A program made the position numbers and the translations under genes. DNA of 64,000 nt from Mycobacterium sp. Aquia_216 (GTDB lineage: Bacteria; Actinomycetota; Actinomycetes; Mycobacteriales; Mycobacteriaceae): positions 5,084,001-5,148,000 of the forward strand of contig NZ_CP113529.1 in assembly GCF_026723865.1 (NCBI RefSeq), in the 5' to 3' direction. Below the pieces are notes generated by a model. That model did not search any database, was not told the DNA's origin, and worked only from the letters and a program-made list of their open reading frames with translations. Positions 48,215 through 57,821 of the stretch are shown piece by piece (the stretch's first letter is position 1; each line of letters begins with the position of its first letter).

Positions 48215-49282
48215 TTAACCGGTGGCTTCGCGGATGTAGTCCCCGATCTGGCGCAGCGAACGGATGGCCTCGGGCACCAGCGGCGCCGCCAGCTGGAAGT
48301 CGTGAACCTGGCCGGGCCAAATCCGAACTTCGGCCGGCACCCCGACCGCGGCCAGTCTGCTCGCCGCTAACCGCGCGTCGTGCAGCAGCACCTCGGACCC
48401 GGAAACGTGGATCAGGGTGCGCGGAAGACCCGGCTTGATGTGTTCCAGGGGTTCGTAAATCTTCTCGGCCTTGCCGTCGACGACATTTTTCTCGGCCGCG
48501 CTAGCAACCAATTCGACGAGCGCGTCGAAAGCCTTTGCCGTGAACATCGCATCGGTCTTGATGTTGGGATGCGATTGTTTGTATTCCTTTGCCAGCTGCA
48601 GCAGTGGCGAGATTGCTACCAGCGCCGCCGGCTCCTCGCCTTCCTCTTGCAGCCGTAGCGCGAGGGACAGGGCCAGATACCCGCCCGCGGAATCGCCGGC
48701 CAGCACGATCTGGTCGGGCTCGTAGCCTCGCCGTCGCAACCACCGGTAGGCGTCGTGACAGTCTTGCAGCGCCATGCCGACCGAGTGCTTGGGCAACAGT
48801 CGGTAATTGACCACCAGGACCGGTGTGTCAGCAAACTTCGAGATCGCCTCGACCACGCGGCCGTGAGAGTTTGCTCCACAAGTCAGGAACGCACCCCCGT
48901 GGAAGTAGAGCACCATCCGCCGGGTGCCGTCCGCGGGCAGCACGCCCGGGGCGCGGACCAATTGTGCCGACGCATTCGGCAACTTCACGGTCTGCCGCAC
49001 GGTAGCGGAGGCGGGCAGCAACGCCCGGGCCGCGAGGTCGATCAAACCCCATGGCCAGGGCAGCGTCGGCGCATAGCTGCCGGCCGCCAGAATCGGCCGG
49101 ATCGTCACGCGTGAAGCCAGTGTGGCTACGCGCGCCGGGACGCTGGGCCCGGATTCGAGGACCTCGACCGGCGCGCCGTCGCTGATGGCGAATTTGCGCG
49201 CCTCGGCCCGCCGTGACTTGAGCAGGTCACGAAGTTGGGCGGCATTCCGGGGTGCGCCGGAAACCTTGCTCGGTGCGGTCAT
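48215..49282 (-). CDS. lipU: Alpha/beta hydrolase, HSL-type esterase (LipU-like)
   Basis: A 355-residue esterase of the hormone-sensitive lipase group: oxyanion motif YFHGGAF, nucleophile GDSAGGYLA, and the C-terminal His in GQVHDF. Rv1076 (LipU) is the positional homologue. The hydrophobic region ILAAGSYAPTLPWPWGLIDL may contact membranes. The ATG at 49282 has AGGAG 8 nt upstream and is preferred over an in-frame GTG three codons earlier. It is divergent from the SGNH hydrolase gene. Confidence 0.92.
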   Translation of the reverse strand: MTAPSKVSGAPRNAAQLRDLLKSRRAEARKFAISDGAPVEVLESGPSVPARVATLASRVTIRPILAAGSYAPTLPWPWGLIDLAARALLPASATVRQTVKLPNASAQLVRAPGVLPADGTRRMVLYFHGGAFLTCGANSHGRVVEAISKFADTPVLVVNYRLLPKHSVGMALQDCHDAYRWLRRRGYEPDQIVLAGDSAGGYLALSLALRLQEEGEEPAALVAISPLLQLAKEYKQSHPNIKTDAMFTAKAFDALVELVASAAEKNVVDGKAEKIYEPLEHIKPGLPRTLIHVSGSEVLLHDARLAASRLAAVGVPAEVRIWPGQVHDFQLAAPLVPEAIRSLRQIGDYIREATG

Positions 49283-49512
49283 GCTCAACACTCCTACGCC
49301 TTTGTAGGCCTATACAGCATGTGACGAGCGAGCCGAGCGCCCAGTTCAATTCGTGCGCCGAGCCGTTCAGCCAACCCGTTAAACTTAGCTTCGCAGGCAT
49401 TTCTTAAAGGAACGTTTGAAGAGTCTGATTTGATACCACATCTGATTCACAACGTGATCGCTTTGTTTGTCGGGGGTCCGCGCAAACACGACAGTCGATC
49501 TAAAATGATCCC

Positions 49513-50472
49513 GTGACCATGAGGGTGCCGCGTCTTTCGACAATCGCCCTGGCCACGGCGGGCGCAGTCGCCTCGACAGGTACGGCCTATCTGGGCGCGC
49601 GGAATCTGCTGGTCGGCCAGGCGACGCACGCACGCACCGTGATCCCCAAGGCCTGGGACATTCCGCCGCGTGCCGACGGCGTGTACAGCCCGGGCGGCGG
49701 GCCGGTGGAACGCTGGCAGCGTGGCATGTCCGCGGACCTGCACCTGATGATCTTCGGCGACTCGACCGCCACCGGGTACGGATGCGCGAGCGCCGAAGAA
49801 GTGCCGGGCGTGCTGATCGCGCGGGGCCTGGCCGAGCAGACCGGCAAACGCATCCGGTTGAGCACCAAGGCCATTGTCGGCGCGACGTCGAAGGGCGTCA
49901 GCGGGCAGGTCGACGCGATGTTCGTCGCCGGGTCGCCGCCGGATGCAGCCGTGATGATGATCGGCGCCAACGATGTCACTGCCCTGAACGGGATCAGCCA
50001 GTCCGCACGGCGGCTGGCCCGCACGGTGCGCAAGCTGCGTTCGCGCGGCGCCATCGTGGTCGTCGGCACCTGCCCGGATCTAGGTGTGATCTCCGCGATT
50101 CCTCAGCCGCTGCGTTCCCTGGCACATGCGCGGACCAGGCAGCTCGCCCGCGCCCAGGCCGCGGCGGTGCGATCCGCCGGCGGGGTGCCGGTGCCGCTGG
50201 CCAACCTGCTGGCCCCGCAATTTCGGGCCATACCCGAGCTGATGTTCTCGGCCGACGGCTTCCACCCCTCGCCGACCGCGTACGCGCTGGCGGCGGCGCA
50301 GCTGCTCGTGGCGCTGTGCGATGCGCTGGGCGAAGAGGTCGAGAGCCCGGTGCTGAATCTGGCCGCACGCGCCGAGACACCCATGGTCAGCGGGGGCCAC
50401 ACCCCGCTCAGTGCCATGTCGCGGCTGTGGCGGCGCCCGGCGCCCAGCTCGGCCGCCCCGTCCTCGGGCTGA
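49513..50472 (+). CDS. SGNH/GDSL hydrolase, secreted or membrane-anchored (Rv1075c-like)
   Basis: A 319-residue protein with an N-terminal hydrophobic segment (about residues 8-28, IALATAGAVASTGTAYLGA) and an SGNH hydrolase domain. Block I is IFGDSTATGYG, block III is GANDV and block V contains DGFHPSPTAY with the catalytic Asp/His. Its M. tuberculosis homologue is described as a GDSL-like esterase. GTG at 49513 is used; an ATG two codons later is equally possible. About 230 bp separate it from the divergent lipU. Confidence 0.88.
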   Translation: MTMRVPRLSTIALATAGAVASTGTAYLGARNLLVGQATHARTVIPKAWDIPPRADGVYSPGGGPVERWQRGMSADLHLMIFGDSTATGYGCASAEEVPGVLIARGLAEQTGKRIRLSTKAIVGATSKGVSGQVDAMFVAGSPPDAAVMMIGANDVTALNGISQSARRLARTVRKLRSRGAIVVVGTCPDLGVISAIPQPLRSLAHARTRQLARAQAAAVRSAGGVPVPLANLLAPQFRAIPELMFSADGFHPSPTAYALAAAQLLVALCDALGEEVESPVLNLAARAETPMVSGGHTPLSAMSRLWRRPAPSSAAPSSG

Positions 50473-50562
50473 CGAATCGGCACCGACTAGATTTGCCTTA
50501 GCCCGTCGGGGTGGGTGTGCCACCCGTTCTTCACACGAGCCCGCATCTTGGAGGGAACTGTC

Positions 50563-51780
50563 ATGCCCGAAGCCGTCATCGTCTCCGCTGCCCGCTCGCC
50601 GATTGGGCGCGCCATGAAGGGATCGCTGGTCAGCATGCGGCCCGACGATCTGGCCGTCCAGATGGTTCGCGCCGCCCTCGACAAGGTCCCCGCGCTCAAC
50701 CCGCACCAGATCGACGACCTGATGCTGGGCTGCGGCCAACCGGGCGGTGAGGCCGGTTTCAACTTGGCCCGCGTCGTTGCCGTCGAACTGGGCTACGACT
50801 TCCTGCCCGGCACCACCGTCAACCGGTACTGCTCGTCGTCGCTGCAGACCAGCCGAATGGCTTTCCATGCGATCAAGGCGGGCGAGGGTGACGTGTTCAT
50901 CTCGGCGGGTGTGGAAACCGTGTCCCGCTTCGCCAAAGGCAGCTCCGACTCCTGGCCGGACACCAAGAACGCGCTGTTCAACGAGGCGCAGGAGCGGTCC
51001 GCCGCCGCGGCCGGAGGCGCCGACGAGTGGCACGACCCCCGCGCCGACGAGAACCTGCCCGACGTCTACATCGCGATGGGGCAGACGGCGGAGAACGTCG
51101 CGCTGCTGACCGGCGTCAGCCGCGAAGACCAGGACCACTGGGGAGTACGCAGCCAGAACCGCGCCGAAGAAGCGATCAAGAGCGGGTTCTTCGAGCGTGA
51201 GATCTCGCCGGTGACTTTGCCCGACGGCACCACGGTGAGCACCGACGACGGCCCGCGTCCCGGCACCACCTACGAGAAGATCAGCGAGCTCAAGCCGGTG
51301 TTCCGGCCCAACGGCACCGTGACCGCGGGCAACGCGTGTCCGCTCAACGACGGCGCGGCCGCGCTGGTGATCACCAGCGACACCAAGGCCAAGGAGCTGG
51401 GTCTGACGCCGCTGGCCCGCATCGTGTCCACCGGCGTCAGTGGCCTTTCGCCCGAGATCATGGGGCTGGGCCCGATCGAGGCGTCAAAGAAGGCGCTGGC
51501 ACGGGCCGGCATGTCGATCAACGACATCGACCTCTACGAGATCAACGAGGCCTTCGCGGTCCAGGTGCTGGGCTCGGCCCGCGAGCTGGGCATGGACGAG
51601 GAAAAGCTGAACGTCTCCGGTGGCGCCATCGCCCTGGGCCACCCGTTCGGCATGACGGGCGCCCGCATCGCCGCCACGCTGATCAACAACCTGCAGACGC
51701 ACGACAAGACGTTCGGCCTGGAGACCATGTGCGTCGGCGGCGGCCAAGGCATGGCGATGGTGCTCGAGCGGCTCAGCTAG
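50563..51780 (+). CDS. fadA3: Acetyl-CoA acyltransferase (thiolase)
   Basis: A 405-residue thiolase, the same length as FadA3 (Rv1074c). The acylated cysteine is in [15 protein letters not shown] (about residue 92), the [10 protein letters not shown] motif carries the conserved His, and the second active-site Cys is in [14 protein letters not shown]. It performs the last step of beta-oxidation or the reverse condensation. GGAGGG 9 nt upstream supports the ATG at 50563. A strong bidirectional terminator follows at 51882-51915. Confidence 0.95.
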   Translation: MPEAVIVSAARSPIGRAMKGSLVSMRPDDLAVQMVRAALDKVPALNPHQIDDLMLGCGQPGGEAGFNLARVVAVELGYDFLPGTTVNRYCSSSLQTSRMAFHAIKAGEGDVFISAGVETVSRFAKGSSDSWPDTKNALFNEAQERSAAAAGGADEWHDPRADENLPDVYIAMGQTAENVALLTGVSREDQDHWGVRSQNRAEEAIKSGFFEREISPVTLPDGTTVSTDDGPRPGTTYEKISELKPVFRPNGTVTAGNACPLNDGAAALVITSDTKAKELGLTPLARIVSTGVSGLSPEIMGLGPIEASKKALARAGMSINDIDLYEINEAFAVQVLGSARELGMDEEKLNVSGGAIALGHPFGMTGARIAATLINNLQTHDKTFGLETMCVGGGQGMAMVLERLS

Positions 51781-51784
51781 CTCG

Positions 51785-51822
51785 TCGAGTGTGCGCCCAG
51801 GACACCGTGACCGCACACTCGA
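51785..51822 (+). other. Hairpin immediately after fadA3
   Basis: TCGAGTGTGCG (51785-51795) is the exact inverted complement of CGCACACTCGA (51812-51822), giving an 11-bp stem with a 16-nt loop starting 4 bp after the fadA3 stop. No T-run follows. It may stabilise the 3' end. Confidence 0.55.
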
Positions 51823-51829
51823 GGCGCTG

Positions 51830-51880
51830 CGGCCTCGTCAGCGCACACGGCCTCAGTGCACACGGCCTCGTCAGCGCACA
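51830..51880. repeat. Short direct repeats between fadA3 and its terminator
   Basis: CGGCCTCGTCAGCGCACA occurs at 51830-51847 and again at 51863-51880, with a shortened version (CGGCCTCAGTGCACA) between them. It is an 18-bp tandem array of two and a half units; function unknown. Confidence 0.6.
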
Positions 51881-51881
51881 A

Positions 51882-51915
51882 AAAAGCCGGCACGCCCGAT
51901 GGCGTGCCGGCTTTT
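51882..51915. terminator. Bidirectional intrinsic terminator between fadA3 and the BI-1 gene
   Basis: AAAAGCCGGCACGCC (51882-51896) pairs perfectly with GGCGTGCCGGCTTTT (51901-51915): a 15-bp stem with a 4-nt CGAT loop, A-run on one side and T-run on the other. It serves both fadA3 (plus) and the convergent BI-1 gene (minus, ending at 51929). Confidence 0.9.
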
Positions 51916-51928
51916 CCCGTGTAGTCGA

Positions 51929-52789
51929 CTACCTGTCGCCCTGGAAATAGCTGAGCAGACGCAGGATCTCGAGGTACAGCCAGACCAGCGTCACCGTCAG
52001 GCCCAGCGCGATACCCCACGCCGCCTTCTCCGGTGCGCCAGCGCGGATCATCTGGTCGGCCGCGTCGAAATCGATCAGGAAGCTGAATGCCGCGATGCCG
52101 ATCATCACCAGCGAGAAGATGATCGCGATTGGTCCGCCGCTGCGCAGGCCGAGGCCGGCGCCGCCGCCGACCCCGAACATCGCCAACACGAAGTTGCCGA
52201 GCATCAGGAACACCGCTCCGAACAGGGCGGCGACCACCATCCGGGTGAACTTGGGGGTAACGCGGATGGCGCCGGTCTTGTAGACGACGAGCATCCCGAA
52301 GAACACGCCGAGGGTGCCCAAGACGGCCTCGCCGATCATCGCCCCGGCGTTAACCGACCGGCCTCCGCCGACCGAAACCTGGAACGTCAGAAGCAGCGAT
52401 ATCGCGCCGAGGGCCAGGCCTTCGAGAACGGCGTAGCTGAGCACGATCGCCGGGCTGTCCTGCTTGCGACCGAACGTGGCGATCAGCACCAGCACCAGAC
52501 CGCCGAGGCCACCGATCAGGGTCAGCGGCGCCGCCAGCGCGAGGTTGCTCGCCGCCAGGTAGAACGAGATCACGGCAGAGGCCGTCAAGACGGCCAGCGT
52601 GATGCCGGTTTTGGTGACGACGTCGTCGATGGTCAGCGGACGGGTGGCCTTGGCCTCCTGATACGGAGCCGGGTAGGGGCCAGTTTGGTAATACCCCTGC
52701 TGCACCTGGGCAGCCCCAGTGCCGAATTGCGCATATCCGCCGCTCTGCTTGGGCAGCGAACGAAATACCGGGTTGCTAGTCTCCCGCAC
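51929..52789 (-). CDS. Bax inhibitor-1 / YccA-like membrane protein (Rv1072-like)
   Basis: A 286-residue protein: a Gln/Tyr/Pro-rich N-terminus (about 1-55), then seven hydrophobic helices of the BI-1/YccA superfamily. The last segment, LTVTLVWLYLEILRLLSYFQ, is typical. BI-1 homologues act as pH-dependent calcium leaks or protease modulators; the mycobacterial role is not established. The GTG at 52789 (VRETSNPVFRSLPK) matches the family start; upstream in-frame sequence is not conserved. Confidence 0.88.
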   Translation of the reverse strand: MRETSNPVFRSLPKQSGGYAQFGTGAAQVQQGYYQTGPYPAPYQEAKATRPLTIDDVVTKTGITLAVLTASAVISFYLAASNLALAAPLTLIGGLGGLVLVLIATFGRKQDSPAIVLSYAVLEGLALGAISLLLTFQVSVGGGRSVNAGAMIGEAVLGTLGVFFGMLVVYKTGAIRVTPKFTRMVVAALFGAVFLMLGNFVLAMFGVGGGAGLGLRSGGPIAIIFSLVMIGIAAFSFLIDFDAADQMIRAGAPEKAAWGIALGLTVTLVWLYLEILRLLSYFQGDR

Positions 52790-53041
52790 CGTCGGATCCT
52801 CTCTTAAGACTGTGGGTTCGAGCTGTGCGAACACTTGCTCAACGTTCAGTCGGCTTCCCAGGTTCCCAGCGGGACTGGTGTGTTCCTAGGGTATCTCCGG
52901 GCTAGGCGACTGTCGTCGGCTCAAACATAATCCTTACCCGCGGACATCGCGTCGGTTGTCACGATCTAGATTGCTGGTCAAGGCCCGGAAGTCGGCGCGG
53001 CGACACTCTGGGCACAGATTCCGGCGATGAGAGGCTAGGGC

Positions 53042-54079
53042 GTGGCTGAGGAATCCGACGAGGTTTTGACTCGTGTCGACAACGGCGTCGGCCTGATCAC
53101 GCTCAACCGCCCCAAGGCAATCAACTCGCTGAACCAGACGATGGTCGACGTGCTGCGCCCGCTGCTCGCACGTTGGGAGAACGACGATGCGGTGCGCGCG
53201 GTGGTGCTGTCCGGAGCCGGCGAGCGCGGGTTGTGCGCCGGCGGCGACGTGGTCGCGGTCTACCACAGCGCCCGCAAGGATGGCGTCGAGGTACGGAAAT
53301 TCTGGCGCGACGAGTATCGGCTCGACGGTCAGGTCGGCCGGTTCCCCAAGCCATACGTGTCGTTGATGGACGGGATCGTGATGGGCGGCGGGGTCGGTGT
53401 CAGCGCGCACGGGAGCGTGCGGGTGGTGACCGAAACCTCGAAGGTGGCAATGCCAGAGGTCGGCATCGGGTTCATCCCCGATGTCGGCGGGGCGTTTCTG
53501 CTGTCCCGGTCGCCGGGCGCGCTCGGTCTGCACGCCGCACTGACCGGCGCGCCGTTCTCCGGAGCCGACGCCATCGCACTGGGATTCGCCGACCACTACC
53601 TCCCGCACGCCCAACTCGAGGCGTTCACGCAAGCGATCGTCGACGACGGCGTCGAGAGCGCACTTGCCGCCCACGCCATTGAGCCACCGCCGAGTGATCT
53701 TGTCGCGCAACGTCATTGGATCGACGAGTGCTTCGCCGGCGACACCGTGGAGGACATCATCGCCGCGCTGCGTGGGCATGGCGCGGGGCCGGCGCAAGAG
53801 GCCGCCGACCTGATCGCGACCCGATCCCCGATCGCGGTGTCGGTGGCGCTGGAGGCGGTGCGCCGGGCCGCGAAGATGGAAACACTGGAAGATGTTCTGG
53901 TCCAGGACTATCGAGTGTCGTCGGCCTCGGCGCGCTCACACGATCTGGTGGAAGGCATTCGAGCACAGATCATCGACAAAGATCGCGATCCGAAGTGGTC
54001 GCCGGCGAATCTCGCCGCGGTCTCCGCGGCCGACATCGACGCATATTTCGCGCCGGTCGACGACGACTTGAGTTTCTAG
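53042..54079 (+). CDS. echA9: Enoyl-CoA hydratase/isomerase family, 3-hydroxyisobutyryl-CoA hydrolase type
   Basis: A 345-residue crotonase-fold protein longer than typical hydratases, as in HIBCH-type hydrolases of valine catabolism. The oxyanion-hole motif is [13 protein letters not shown] and the acidic active-site segment is [16 protein letters not shown]; the C-terminal 120 residues are characteristic of the HIBCH branch. Starts at GTG 53042 with GAGAGG upstream. It is 13 bp from echA8, so they are cotranscribed. Rv1071c is the counterpart. Confidence 0.92.
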   Translation: MAEESDEVLTRVDNGVGLITLNRPKAINSLNQTMVDVLRPLLARWENDDAVRAVVLSGAGERGLCAGGDVVAVYHSARKDGVEVRKFWRDEYRLDGQVGRFPKPYVSLMDGIVMGGGVGVSAHGSVRVVTETSKVAMPEVGIGFIPDVGGAFLLSRSPGALGLHAALTGAPFSGADAIALGFADHYLPHAQLEAFTQAIVDDGVESALAAHAIEPPPSDLVAQRHWIDECFAGDTVEDIIAALRGHGAGPAQEAADLIATRSPIAVSVALEAVRRAAKMETLEDVLVQDYRVSSASARSHDLVEGIRAQIIDKDRDPKWSPANLAAVSAADIDAYFAPVDDDLSF

Positions 54080-54092
54080 AAAGGCGGTTTGG

Positions 54093-54887
54093 ATGAGCCA
54101 GGACACCCCGAAAAGCTACGAAACCATCCTGGTCGAGCGCGACGAGCGGGTCGGGACCATCACGCTGAACCGGCCGCAGGCGCTCAACGCGCTCAACAGC
54201 CAGGTGATGAACGAAGTCACCGGTGCAGCAACTGAATTCGACAACGACCCGGGAATCGGGGCGATCATCATCACCGGTTCGGGTGGCAAGGCCTTCGCGG
54301 CGGGCGCCGACATCAAGGAGATGGCCGCGTTGACGTTCGCCGATGCGTTCGGCCCCGACTTCTTCGCCACCTGGGGCAAGTTGGCCGCCGTGCGCACCCC
54401 GACGATCGCCGCGGTGGCCGGATATGCACTCGGCGGCGGCTGCGAGCTCGCGATGATGTGTGACCTGCTGATCGCGGCCGACACCGCGAAGTTCGGCCAG
54501 CCGGAGATCAAACTCGGTGTGCTGCCGGGCATGGGCGGCTCGCAGCGTCTCACTCGCGCCATCGGCAAGGCCAAGGCGATGGACCTGATCCTGACCGGCC
54601 GCACCATCGGCGCCGAAGAAGCCGAACGCAGCGGACTGGTTTCGCGGGTGGTGCCGGCCGACGACCTGCTCAGCGAGGCCAAGGCCGTCGCCACCGCGAT
54701 TTCGCAGATGTCGCTCTCGGCGGCCCGGATGGCCAAAGAAGCCGTCAACCGTGCCTTCGAGTCCACCCTGGCCGAGGGACTTCTTTACGAACGCCGGTTG
54801 TTCCATTCGACTTTCGCGACTGACGATCAGTCCGAAGGGATGGCGGCCTTCATCGAGAAGCGCCCTCCCAACTTCACGCATAGGTAA
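54093..54887 (+). CDS. echA8: Enoyl-CoA hydratase
   Basis: A 264-residue crotonase hydrating trans-2-enoyl-CoA in beta-oxidation. The active site is intact: oxyanion [13 protein letters not shown], catalytic Glu in [11 protein letters not shown] and second Glu in [16 protein letters not shown]. The start [16 protein letters not shown] has AAAGGCGG upstream. It is the second gene of an echA9-echA8 operon; the membrane hydrolase gene follows after 10 bp. Rv1070c is the counterpart. Confidence 0.95.
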   Translation: MSQDTPKSYETILVERDERVGTITLNRPQALNALNSQVMNEVTGAATEFDNDPGIGAIIITGSGGKAFAAGADIKEMAALTFADAFGPDFFATWGKLAAVRTPTIAAVAGYALGGGCELAMMCDLLIAADTAKFGQPEIKLGVLPGMGGSQRLTRAIGKAKAMDLILTGRTIGAEEAERSGLVSRVVPADDLLSEAKAVATAISQMSLSAARMAKEAVNRAFESTLAEGLLYERRLFHSTFATDDQSEGMAAFIEKRPPNFTHR

Positions 54888-54897
54888 GATCCCTGCA

Positions 54898-56679
54898 GTG
54901 AGCGAACCAGGTACTGCGACCGGCACCGACGACGAATCAGCCGTCGGCGCAGACAGACTCGCGGCCTCCGCTGGCGCTCCCCTGACCACCGACGCCGAAG
55001 CGGACGTGGTAAACCAGGATGCCGCCGACGCCACGGAAATCGCCACCAAACCTTTCTGGGTACGCCACTACACCTTCACCGGCACCACGGTCGGCCTGAT
55101 CTTCATCTGGTTCTCGCTCACCCCGTCGCTACTCCCCCGGGGTCCGCTGTTCCAGGCGTTGGTCAGCGGGTTCTCCGGCGCCATCGGCTATGGGCTGGGT
55201 GTCTTCTCCGTCTGGCTGGTGCGGTACATGCGCGAGAAGAAGTCCAGCCCGCCGCCGCCGCGCTGGGCGTGGAAGGTGCTTATCCCGGTTGCCGTGGTGG
55301 GCCAGGTGCTGATGGCCATCTGGTTCCATGTATGGCAGGACGACGTGCGCAACCTGATGGGCGTGGCACATCTGGAGTGGTACGACTACCCGCTGACCGC
55401 GATCCTGTCGTTCATCGTGCTGTTCACGGTGGTCGAAATCGGCCAGGCCATCCGCCTGCTGGTCAGATTCCTTGTGGGACAACTCGATCGGATCGTGCCG
55501 TTTCGCCTCTCGGCCACCATCGTGGTGGTCCTGTTGGTGGTCCTGACCATCACCCTGCTCAACGGCGTGGTCGTCAAGTTCACCATGCGCACGCTGAACA
55601 ACACCTTCGCCTCGGTCAACAACGAGATGAACCCGGATAGCACGCAACCGACCACCCCGCTGCGATCCGGTGGCCCGCAATCGCTGGTGTCCTGGGAATC
55701 GCTCGGCCATCAGGGGCGCATCTTCATCAAGGGTGGCCCCCGAACCGACGACCTGACGAAATTCAACGGCGCGCCCGCGACCGAGCCGATCCGCGCCTAC
55801 GCCGGGCTGAACTCCGCGGACGGCATCACGGCGACCGCGGAGCTGGCCGCGCGTGAACTGCAGCGGACCGGCGGGCTGCGGCGCGCCGTCGTCGCCGTCG
55901 CGACGACCACCGGGACCGGGTGGATCAACGAGGCGGAAGCTTCGGCGCTGGAATACATGTACAACGGCAACACCGCGATAGTCAGCATGCAGTACTCGTT
56001 CTTGCCCAGCTGGCTGTCGTTTCTGGTGGACAAGGAGAACGCCCGCCACGCCGGCCAGGCCCTGTTCGAGGCCGTTGACAAACTGATCCGGCAATTGCCC
56101 GAGGGCCAGCGCCCCAAGCTCGTCGTGTTCGGCGAGAGCCTGGGCTCGTTCGGCGGCGAGGCGCCTTTCATGAGCCTCAACAACGTGCTGGCTCGTACCG
56201 ACGGAGCCCTGTTCAGCGGGCCGACGTTCAACAACACCATCTGGACGGACCTGACCTCCACCCGAGACTCCGGTTCGCCGGAGTGGCTGCCCATCTACAA
56301 CGACGGTCGCAATGTCCGATTCATCGCTCGCCCGGGCAATCTGGACCGCCCCAAGGACCCGTGGGGTTCGCCCCGGGTGGTGTATTTGCAGCACGCCTCC
56401 GACCCGATCGCCTGGTGGACGCCCGATCTGCTGTTCAGCGAACCGGATTGGCTGCGCGAACGGCGGGGCTACGACGTGCTGCCGCAAACACGTTGGATCC
56501 CGGTGGTGACTTTCCTGCAAGTGTCGGCCGACATGGCGGTCGCCGTGGATGTACCCGACGGCCACGGCCACCGCTATGTCGCCGACGTCGCCAACGGGTG
56601 GGCCGCGGTGTTGTCACCACCCGGGTGGACGCCGGAGAAGACCGAGCGGCTGCGACCGTTGTTGCACGCCAACGATTAG
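54898..56679 (+). CDS. Membrane-embedded alpha/beta-hydrolase family protein (Rv1069c-like)
   Basis: A 593-residue protein. The acidic N-terminus (about 1-50) is followed by four to five transmembrane helices up to about residue 230. A C-terminal serine-hydrolase domain has the nucleophile elbow GESLGSFGGEAPF and a conserved HASDPIAWW. It is probably a membrane lipase or esterase facing the periplasm; the substrate is unknown. GTG at 54898 is chosen (VSEPGTATG). Its stop is directly adjacent to that of the convergent rhodanese gene. Confidence 0.88.
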   Translation: MSEPGTATGTDDESAVGADRLAASAGAPLTTDAEADVVNQDAADATEIATKPFWVRHYTFTGTTVGLIFIWFSLTPSLLPRGPLFQALVSGFSGAIGYGLGVFSVWLVRYMREKKSSPPPPRWAWKVLIPVAVVGQVLMAIWFHVWQDDVRNLMGVAHLEWYDYPLTAILSFIVLFTVVEIGQAIRLLVRFLVGQLDRIVPFRLSATIVVVLLVVLTITLLNGVVVKFTMRTLNNTFASVNNEMNPDSTQPTTPLRSGGPQSLVSWESLGHQGRIFIKGGPRTDDLTKFNGAPATEPIRAYAGLNSADGITATAELAARELQRTGGLRRAVVAVATTTGTGWINEAEASALEYMYNGNTAIVSMQYSFLPSWLSFLVDKENARHAGQALFEAVDKLIRQLPEGQRPKLVVFGESLGSFGGEAPFMSLNNVLARTDGALFSGPTFNNTIWTDLTSTRDSGSPEWLPIYNDGRNVRFIARPGNLDRPKDPWGSPRVVYLQHASDPIAWWTPDLLFSEPDWLRERRGYDVLPQTRWIPVVTFLQVSADMAVAVDVPDGHGHRYVADVANGWAAVLSPPGWTPEKTERLRPLLHAND

Positions 56680-57111
56680 CTAGAGCCAGCGGCGGCCGGT
56701 CTCGCCGGCATTAGCCAGCACCACCGGACCACCGGCCAATTCGGCGAGCACGCCGGCACCGGCGAGCGCGTGATAGCCGCCGACGACGTCGGTGGCGCGG
56801 TGCAGGCCGATGTCGAGCAGCGCGGCTGCGGCCAGGCTGGAGGTGTAGCCCTCCGAACACACGATCACCCACTCGACGTCGTCGCCGACGGCTTCAGGCA
56901 GGCGGGCATCGCTGGTCGGGTCGCAGCGCCATTCCAGGACGTTGCGTTCGATCAGCAGGGCGCCGGGGACCTCGCCCTCGCGGAACCGCTGTGCCTGCGG
57001 CCGGATGTCGACGAGCACTGCCCCGCGCCTGACCGCATCGGGCACCTCGGCGGGCGCAAGCCGCCGAAAACGACGTCGGGCGGATCTCAAGACAACATCG
57101 ATACGGCTCAT
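56680..57111 (-). CDS. Rhodanese-like domain protein
   Basis: A 143-residue single-domain rhodanese: VLVDIRPQAQRFREGEVPGA (CH2A-like) and the active loop VIVCSEGYTSSLAAAAL with the persulfide-forming cysteine. It probably transfers sulfane sulfur. The ATG at 57111 overlaps the cysteine dioxygenase stop by 4 bp (ATGA), so the two are translationally coupled; linked oxidation of cysteine and sulfur transfer is a reasonable inference. Confidence 0.9.
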   Translation of the reverse strand: MSRIDVVLRSARRRFRRLAPAEVPDAVRRGAVLVDIRPQAQRFREGEVPGALLIERNVLEWRCDPTSDARLPEAVGDDVEWVIVCSEGYTSSLAAAALLDIGLHRATDVVGGYHALAGAGVLAELAGGPVVLANAGETGRRWL

Positions 57112-57707
57112 CCCGTCCCCTCCGGTTGGTCGGTCAGTTCGGTGCGCTGACGGCGCAACCTGCTCTGGTCGGTCACCTCGTAGTACGACATCGCGCTCAG
57201 CGGCGGCGAGTACGCATGCACGCTCAGCGTCGGCGCAACCGGTCGCTTGATCGCGGCCGCGGGCCCCGGGATTGGGATTGGGACGGGCCTGGGCGCCCAC
57301 ACCACGTCGTGCACCCAGCCCAACGGGAAGCCGGCCTGATCGCCGGCATCGAGCCGGCGCCGCCGTAATGTCCTTCCGTCCCAACGGAATTCGTTGAGCG
57401 ACCCGGACACCACGGTGAGCGCGCCCAACGACCCACCATGGTCGTGCAGTTCGGTGGCGTGGCCGGGAACCCAGCTGATCAGCCAGACGTCGAGTTCGTC
57501 GTCGCCGTGGATGCGGGTGAACCAGCGCTGCGAGTCCGGGACGCCGCCGGCGGGCAGCAGGTGGTCGCACCGGCCGCTGAGCACATCGTCGGCGGCCCGG
57601 TCGGTGGCGTGCAGCAGGTCGGGGACCCGCAACCGGGTCGGCCCCGCGGCCGGCGACGCGATGGTCGGTGAACGCAACGCAACGGAACTTGCGACAGGTG
57701 AGGACAT
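57108..57707 (-). CDS. Cysteine dioxygenase family protein (cupin)
   Basis: A 199-residue thiol dioxygenase: metal His pair in ELHDHGGSLGALTVVSGSLN and third His in GWVHDVVW. It would oxidise cysteine (or 3-mercaptopropionate) to the sulfinate with O2 and Fe(II). The ATG at 57707 has GGAG 8 nt upstream. It is the first gene of a two-gene operon with the rhodanese. Rv1065 occupies this position in M. tuberculosis. Confidence 0.88.
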   Translation of the reverse strand: MSSPVASSVALRSPTIASPAAGPTRLRVPDLLHATDRAADDVLSGRCDHLLPAGGVPDSQRWFTRIHGDDELDVWLISWVPGHATELHDHGGSLGALTVVSGSLNEFRWDGRTLRRRRLDAGDQAGFPLGWVHDVVWAPRPVPIPIPGPAAAIKRPVAPTLSVHAYSPPLSAMSYYEVTDQSRLRRQRTELTDQPEGTG

Positions 57708-57821
57708 TGGGAGAGCTCCAGAAGAGATCGGATTGGGTGAGCGGCGGCTGGTTAAGGCCGACAACACTCCCAAAATCCGAAGCGCTCCATCACGGGCGCC
57801 AGTGTTGCATAGATTGAGACG

